Source: Glandiceps talaboti (Eukaryota; Hemichordata; Enteropneusta; Spengelidae). Taken from it: DNA of 64,000 bases. Below the pieces are notes generated by a model. It was not told the DNA's origin, made no database searches, and saw only the letters and a program-made list of their open reading frames with translations. Both the position numbers and the translations under genes were made by a program. Where the stretch lies: assembly GCF_964340395.1 (NCBI RefSeq), contig NC_135554.1, positions 16,652,092 to 16,716,091 of the forward strand. The letters are read 5' to 3'. The stretch's first letter is position 1. Each line of letters begins with the position of its first letter. Below, one piece after another: positions 57,901 through 64,000 of this stretch.

Positions 57901-59172
57901 GCACAAAAAAAATGTGTAAAATCTAGTTGTAACTTGGTGACAGGTCAATCATACTGTATTGGTGATACTGCTAAGTAGTCACGATGGTACGGTACAACGA
58001 GATGTAAAAAAACTATCACTGCTTAATTACAAAACATTATGAAATACGCTCTAAAATATGTTACTTCAATCAGGCGTATGGGTCGTTTTGATTATAAACG
58101 TGTGTAATTTTTCAGGTAAATAATTCGATATACATATTAACTAAAACGTTAAAAACTGTCGACAGAAGCCAGGCTAGCTATCAATGATTGAGACACTTCT
58201 TATCTACCATGAAGGGGCTTATAACTATGTGATCTGTAACAATTAAAAAAAAAGTGGGTTGGCATTTTTTTAGTTTACAAAAGTCGTAGTTGATCTCAGG
58301 AGACTCACTGGAACATTGGCAACATAAAGGGTCCAAATAGCAGTCACCTATGTCAGCCTCATTTAAGATCATTGAATGTGAGACAATACACACTGGACTT
58401 GTCATACTTCTGTCTCTAGTTACGGAATGTCAATAATTATCATTTAACTCTATTCGACAAGCCTTTTGACATGGTGTACGTAGTAACGGTGTTCATAGTC
58501 CGATACCTTGACATGGTGTACACGTACACATATTGCTGTATCGAACTAGAGTTGGTTTGGTGGACAGACAGAATGAATGGCTGACACAGTGTCTATTTCA
58601 TTGCGTACAAACATGTTCCATTCCCTCATATTACGTCATTGACTACCGCATGCAGTGTTCGTTGTGTGCACTTGCAGGTGAAACAAAACCATTTTCTTTG
58701 TAAGAACATGACCTGAATTTATCGAGTCTGCCCAATTTAATAAGTTAACTAAGGTGATGTACGAACAAGTAATTTTTTTAATAATACATACAAAATTATT
58801 CAATGTAATTCCTTATTCAAGTTTAGTATGTGATATCTTGTTACCAACTGTTACATTGCATAGACAGTTTACTGTGAAGTTAGTAATCACCTGTAATGAA
58901 CACCAGTCTCAATATGTTATACTCAAGTTATATCACTGAGTTGATAAATAACTCATTCTTGTGTTTTCAATTACTAAACATCTGAAAATGTCACATTTTG
59001 ATATGTTGTACGGCCACGGGTTGCCTATAGCAACAGTCTAAACATCCCAGTCGTAATTACGGATGGGTGATTTGTGATATGTAGATATATCTATCTTGTA
59101 TCAGTTGTGACGTCACAATAACGGTCAAGTTCACGTTGTGTTATCAACCACTGAAGTTCAGCGACGACGCGG
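54988..59172. other. Intergenic region downstream of the ankyrin gene, no further gene supported
   Basis: Several frames of 60-80 codons on both strands (for example 55919-56161 plus, 56251-56657 minus) lack recognisable domains. A consensus cAMP-response element TGACGTCA lies at 59108-59115. Confidence 0.45.
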
Positions 59173-61053
59173 CTACCCTTCGGTATCCGAGCCACCGATT
59201 GACCCGGTACTGTTTCTCCCGGCTCGGTTGATTTCAGCCATTTTCCGTAATCTCATTACGTCATCTTTGTTCATTCCTAAGGCATTGGGGACGTCGTTTC
59301 TGCCATTGGATAGTTGTGATTCTATGCCCTCCCCTTCTTCTGGAATAGTAGTATTAGTAAGGCTACTGCATATCGATGGATTTCTTGGTCGCCCTGGAGG
59401 TTTAAGTACACTTGTTAACAAACCGGACTTTTCACCATTCTCGCTTTGTTTTGTATATGATGAATCTTCCGACGACACGCTATTGCTCCGTTCTCGTTTG
59501 CCAGAATCACTTTTACCTGCCGACGAAGACGATCCTAAACGATTCGACTTTCGTCGACGGAAAGCGTTCATCATCAGCTTGGCTGCATTTTCTTTTGTAA
59601 CTGGACTTACAGGTCTGTTTAGAGAATTACGTCTGATTGCTCCTAGCAAAATACTTATTCCTCTTTCACTTGCATCATCTCCTTTTCTCGAACTGTTCGA
59701 CTCACCGTGTTCTTTATTACTTCCTCCTTTCTTAACCTCTTCTTTCGACCCAGCCTTAGAAATTGACCGCACTGAAGATCTCCGACTAAGTGATGCTCGA
59801 GAGGAGGACATTTGACTTTCATCTTCTTCAGCAACGGGAGCTAAATGTTTATGGCGTCCCTTTGTTGTAGTTGGCACTGGAATAAAGATTTCCTCTGGTT
59901 TATTTTGGTAAGCTTTGAATCTGAACGACTTTGAAACTTGGACTTCGTATTTTTTGTACAATGTCCTGAATTCTCGTTTCCATTGTCGCGAATCTCGGTC
60001 TTTCACTTTATTAAACCGAACTGTACCTCGAAAATTAGATGATTTTTTCCAGTTGGTTGTACCTTGGCCGTGTTTTCTGTCGATCTCGTCATTACCGAGT
60101 TGTCCGTAAGACACGAGAGTTGGCTGAAATTTGACAGTGATTCTTTCTCGATGGCCTAGGGCCGATTGTGGCCTCCTGGTGTTTTCATTGCAACGAACGG
60201 CCGCCGGTCTTAATATTTCAGGAACAGTTTTAGAACGTCGCAGTTTAGTTTCACAGTGACTGAGATCGGAACTAGTAGACTCAGATACAGTGGTGTCACT
60301 AGATGTTTGAGTGCTTCTGTTAGACGGCGAAAGTAAAGCCGATGTACTCCTTGGTGTCTTCAAGTTTAGTCCGGACAAATCCAACTGCGGTAGACCAAGT
60401 GAACGAGCGTTATTGTTCTGTGGGCCGGATTCTGACCAAGCTTCTTGAAGTGGCCGATTGGTCAGCGACTGTATAAAATCCTGTTCCCATTCTCTGGCAT
60501 TCTTTTTCTCTACTTTGTCTCTGTGATTTTCGTTAGCACCACCGTCGTTGATTAGTACCTTAGCACACTCGTCGTGTCCTAGTCGACAAGCCTCAAGTAG
60601 TGGTGTCATGCCCCGTCGATTAGGTTTATCCACTGTCATTTTATAACGTTTTAAAGACTTGACCAGGAGTTTAACAGTATTCACATTGCCAATAATTGTG
60701 GCATGCATTAGGGCTGTATTGCCTGCTTTATCACCATGATTTAGATCATAGTCAATTGCGTTCAAATACACGCGTACAAGTTCTTCCCTTTCATAAAGAC
60801 ATGCGTACCCTAACGCGTTGATACCACGTCGATCCTGGTGTCCCACCATACCACCTTTCTCTAGTAGCATACGGGCAATACCTACGGCCCATGCTTCGTC
60901 TTCAAGAAAGCTGCAAAGAATTAGCGGCGTTCTTCCGTCCCGATCTCGAACACAAACATTTGTTCCCCTGTCGATCTGGACACGTAGTTCATGAAAATAT
61001 CCCTTCCTGATGTAGGTATGGAGTTCCGGTAAATCTCTCATATCGGTTGTCAT
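59173..61053 (-). CDS. Ankyrin-repeat protein with long serine-rich tail, single coding exon
   Basis: 626 residues from an ATG with G at -3. The same frame extends six codons further to a TTG, which is an unlikely start in an animal. Four ankyrin repeats are visible: DGRTPLILCSF (about 39-70), RGINALGYACL (about 76-105), AGNTALMHATIIGN (about 110-139) and RGMTPLLEACRLGH (about 146-176). Residues 200-626 are polar, rich in Ser, Arg and Lys, and look disordered apart from a basic stretch around 356-372 (WKREFRTLYKKYEV). RSKTVP at 273-278 fits the mode-1 14-3-3 motif; RRNS and RRKS are basophilic-kinase-type sites. No signal peptide or membrane segment is apparent. The architecture recalls ANKRD33/34/63-like vertebrate proteins, but no orthology is claimed. 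It is probably a cytoplasmic or nuclear scaffold (inference). Confidence 0.88.
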   Translation of the reverse strand: MTTDMRDLPELHTYIRKGYFHELRVQIDRGTNVCVRDRDGRTPLILCSFLEDEAWAVGIARMLLEKGGMVGHQDRRGINALGYACLYEREELVRVYLNAIDYDLNHGDKAGNTALMHATIIGNVNTVKLLVKSLKRYKMTVDKPNRRGMTPLLEACRLGHDECAKVLINDGGANENHRDKVEKKNAREWEQDFIQSLTNRPLQEAWSESGPQNNNARSLGLPQLDLSGLNLKTPRSTSALLSPSNRSTQTSSDTTVSESTSSDLSHCETKLRRSKTVPEILRPAAVRCNENTRRPQSALGHRERITVKFQPTLVSYGQLGNDEIDRKHGQGTTNWKKSSNFRGTVRFNKVKDRDSRQWKREFRTLYKKYEVQVSKSFRFKAYQNKPEEIFIPVPTTTKGRHKHLAPVAEEDESQMSSSRASLSRRSSVRSISKAGSKEEVKKGGSNKEHGESNSSRKGDDASERGISILLGAIRRNSLNRPVSPVTKENAAKLMMNAFRRRKSNRLGSSSSAGKSDSGKRERSNSVSSEDSSYTKQSENGEKSGLLTSVLKPPGRPRNPSICSSLTNTTIPEEGEGIESQLSNGRNDVPNALGMNKDDVMRLRKMAEINRAGRNSTGSIGGSDTEG

Positions 61054-64000
61054 TCCAATTCTCAGTAACAATATTGAAAATAAAAATCACGTAGTTTCAC
61101 TTTTCGTCAATTTCAACACACGTATGTAACAGGCTTGTACATAATCCCGTTGTGCGCTTCACACCAGCCTCAACACCACCGATAATTTGTTCAGTTTAGT
61201 GAAGTAGTGGAGTCGTTATTGTGCACACGTTGTTCACAAACAAGGTGCAATAATGAGATCCACTCTGTTGCCAACATTGTTTAGTACTGGCCTACGACCG
61301 ATTTACAAACAGGATAATATGATGAACTAGGAGATTGAAGCATTTACCGAGCGTGCGCATTGCTGTCGATGGGAGTGGCTACTATAAACTCACCTGTCCG
61401 GCGCATTGCGAAAAAAAAATCAATAAAAATCACATAGGGACGTAAAGTCAGACGATTTACCCTACGTTATTGATAGCTATACATTCTGTAATGGTTTTCA
61501 CGTGGGGAAACACGAGTTTTCATAGCGCATTGTATTGTAACGGACTCAGATCACGCTGTTTTAAATATCCATCTAGTGAATGCCTCCGACACACTTGGCG
61601 TATATTTGTTTTCTAATGTTGACACATGAATAGACGGTGATTACACTCTAGTACGGACTATTGGTCAACGTATTCAAAGGCTACAATACTCTAGATTTAA
61701 AGTGGGTTGACATATCAACCTATGTCACCGACATTTACACGGGGAATTGTGTATTCATTTTTTTTTCAACAAACCCTGTAGTAGAACGTTTCACTGAACT
61801 ACCGTGCCCCGAGTAACTTTTGTTGAACGAGGACAACGACCCGAGCGACGGATGAAGTTGTAATCTCTAGGCAAGCTTAGGTTTTAAAAAGCAATGATCG
61901 GATCAGGGATGTGTGAACCTAACAAAAGTATGTGGAGAGGTTTATTGTTGAGTGAAGGGGGCTTCTCGAGTAGTGCACTTAGTCAAAACAGACCGAAACA
62001 GACATCTATGCAGTGTATTAAAGTGAGATAAGTGTCCGTTTCTAGTTGAAATGTACAACATATCTTGTTTAAAAACGGGTTCAAGACTAAAACAGATATT
62101 GTCCGTGCGTGCCTTTGCTTCAAAATCACAAAGCGTGAGTCTCCACATTCAACCCAGTTGAGTTTTGTATGAATCAAGAGAGTTACCCGAAGAGTCATTT
62201 ATTACGACGCTATTATTAACTTTTAAGAGCTCTTTTCGGATGTTTCAATGCCCTAGTAAAGGGTATATAACACGATAAACAGTGTTTATTGTTGTATAAA
62301 GTGACCGTTCAGGTTTCACCGAAATAGATATTACTAGAAATAAAGACGATTACAAGGAACCATGTCTAAAATGTACAGAGTGCCAATGTACAGAGAAGGG
62401 CGATTTCAGTGTAATCAATTTAATCACATTGGAATTAATGGAAATCTGATTGGTCGTTTGATGACGTCACGCCCAAGTAATCCCCAGCCAGGATGTCACA
62501 AAGTACTCCGACGGACATTTTTTTGTTTTCAAGGTGAAGCAGCAACTGTTATCTGTCAGCAAACATTAACTGTAATGATGATAAGTTGACGACATGGAAA
62601 TCATTATTACATTGTCTGTGTTGATAACATGTCATGCGATGAAACGTGTGTAGACATTTCAATCGATCTGTACTTTACCTGTAATACGTTACTACATACC
62701 AACTGTAATCTATTTTATTTCCTTGCCAAAGTAGCAAAGCACGCGGCATCGTTCTTTTTCGATGTATCATCGTTGGGTTGCTTGTGATGACAGTTCAATC
62801 GACACCAAAAACCCGTTAAGGCTTTAGATGGCAGGGAAGTGTGTGAACCTTCCCCTACATGAACATTCCAGAACATTTCAACGGAATGACGATATCGTGC
62901 CCCAAACACTTCATGATCATAGCCTGTATGGAATATACAGTTATACACTGTTCTAGAAATGAAACCTTACCATACTGTGTTTTACAACACGATTCAATAT
63001 TTTTTTACAACGGACGTAGACTAACACAAAATAATAATACTATTTGCCGATCTGCAATTTTTGTCAGGGATGTACCCTAAAAACTCCAGTAACTTTACTG
63101 CAAGTATTGTTGACTCTCGTGGAATATGTTGATTATCAGTATGTTTTTATGAACTTTGATGAAATAGTACAGCGTTAATGCTATTAGCTTGAAACACGCT
63201 TGAGTCAACAATTCAAATTGGAAACTAAATTGTATACCTCTGCATGTAGATAAGTTCAGTGACATATGTTACAGAACGATTTAATACGGACGTTTTTTTG
63301 TCTAGTTTATGACAGCTGGCGTGAGTTGAAATATTTGAAAGGAAATTATAGTTTCTGGTTTTGTAGTCGAAATCCTCATTTGTTTGCTATGGTATCTAGG
63401 ATTCTATGGTTTTTGTACAAAGAAATATATAAAAGCTTCGTCTGACCTGTAGTTAGGATTTTCAATGACCTGTCCTATGTTAGTATCTGTTGTGATTCTG
63501 TCACTTTATAGCCTGTAAACTGCGCTGTTAAGATACATCGTTAGCTATTCGCACCTCCAAGCCGAGGTACGACCAGCTAACAAATTATCTCAGCAACCCA
63601 GTAAAGCTAGTCATTGGAATATTTGTTTGCATGAATTTTTCATATTTTATGTGTAGTCGTGAATTCAAAATTACAATTACATATTGATATTGACCCATAT
63701 TGGTATGTAAAATGTTAAATTCAGATCTGAATTATTTTTACCATCACTTCAAATTCGATATGTATTTCATACTGACATGGTGATGTCTGTTGTATACCAT
63801 TCCATTCAACCGGTGTGACGTGCTATCTAACAATCAAACGACAGACAGCTCTGATGGAATTTTAACTCATAAAGTCTTAACCACCACCTGTTGATCCTGT
63901 ACGCGAGTCTGCACGTGTGTAGCTCTCTGTGTATTTCTGAATATGGTTATGTGTATCAGTGTCTATGTGTCTGTGTGCAGCAATGTTGTATGAAACCCTT
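61054..64000. other. Upstream region of the ankyrin gene
   Basis: Should hold its promoter and 5' UTR. TGACGTCA occurs at 62462-62469. Frames at 62362-62589 (plus) and 62859-63080 (plus) are not recognisable. No repeats comparable to those in the rest of the window. Confidence 0.4.

Noticed and set aside
59138-59815. 225-codon plus-strand frame
   Set aside because: Antisense shadow of the ankyrin gene. The minus-strand frame is longer and has recognisable domains.
61054-61071. TTG-initiated six-codon extension of the ankyrin frame
   Set aside because: Non-ATG start is unlikely in an animal; an ATG with a suitable context lies just downstream.

Overview
The window looks like nuclear DNA of an animal, probably a marine invertebrate. 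The supporting evidence is one gene with at least 12 GT-AG exons, a tRNA-derived SINE, the 3' end of a LINE, several non-coding inverted-repeat elements and very many micro- and minisatellites. The sequence alone does not fix the species. Two genes are well supported, both on the minus strand. No operon, CRISPR array, rRNA or free-standing tRNA gene was seen.

The first gene is ZNG1 (formerly CBWD/COBW-domain), a zinc-metallochaperone GTPase. Its ATG is at 52224 and twelve coding exons can be followed leftwards to 36659. Together they give 309 residues in unbroken frame, covering the CP.LV docking motif, Walker A, CxCC, Walker B/ETTG, the NKxD guanine motif and the start of the C-terminal domain. 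The last 75-85 residues expected from the family were not found. The second gene, at 59173-61053, is an intronless reading frame for a 626-residue protein with four ankyrin repeats and a long serine-rich tail. Its family could not be named.

Layout. 1-24.3 kb: no supported gene; CpG-containing spacer with tandem repeats and inverted-repeat elements. 24.3-52.9 kb: a CpG-poor domain that contains the ZNG1 exons and looks like a methylated transcription unit. Its introns hold most of the minisatellites (units of 31, 54, 71, 79 and about 70 bp), a SINE, a LINE fragment and several inverted-repeat elements. 52.9-59.1 kb: CpG-containing intergenic DNA, including the likely ZNG1 promoter. 59.2-61.1 kb: the ankyrin gene. 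61.1-64 kb: its upstream region.

Four dispersed repeat families (A-D) have two or more copies inside this one window. The most interesting observations are: a 54-bp intronic minisatellite whose unit appears to derive from the authentic splice donor of ZNG1 exon 5; a SINE whose tail forms the 3' splice site of ZNG1 exon 9; a 31-bp array whose unit variants look like CpG deamination products; and foldback elements whose arms have grown into tandem arrays. All alignments and counts were made by eye, so element ends are approximate to within several bases.
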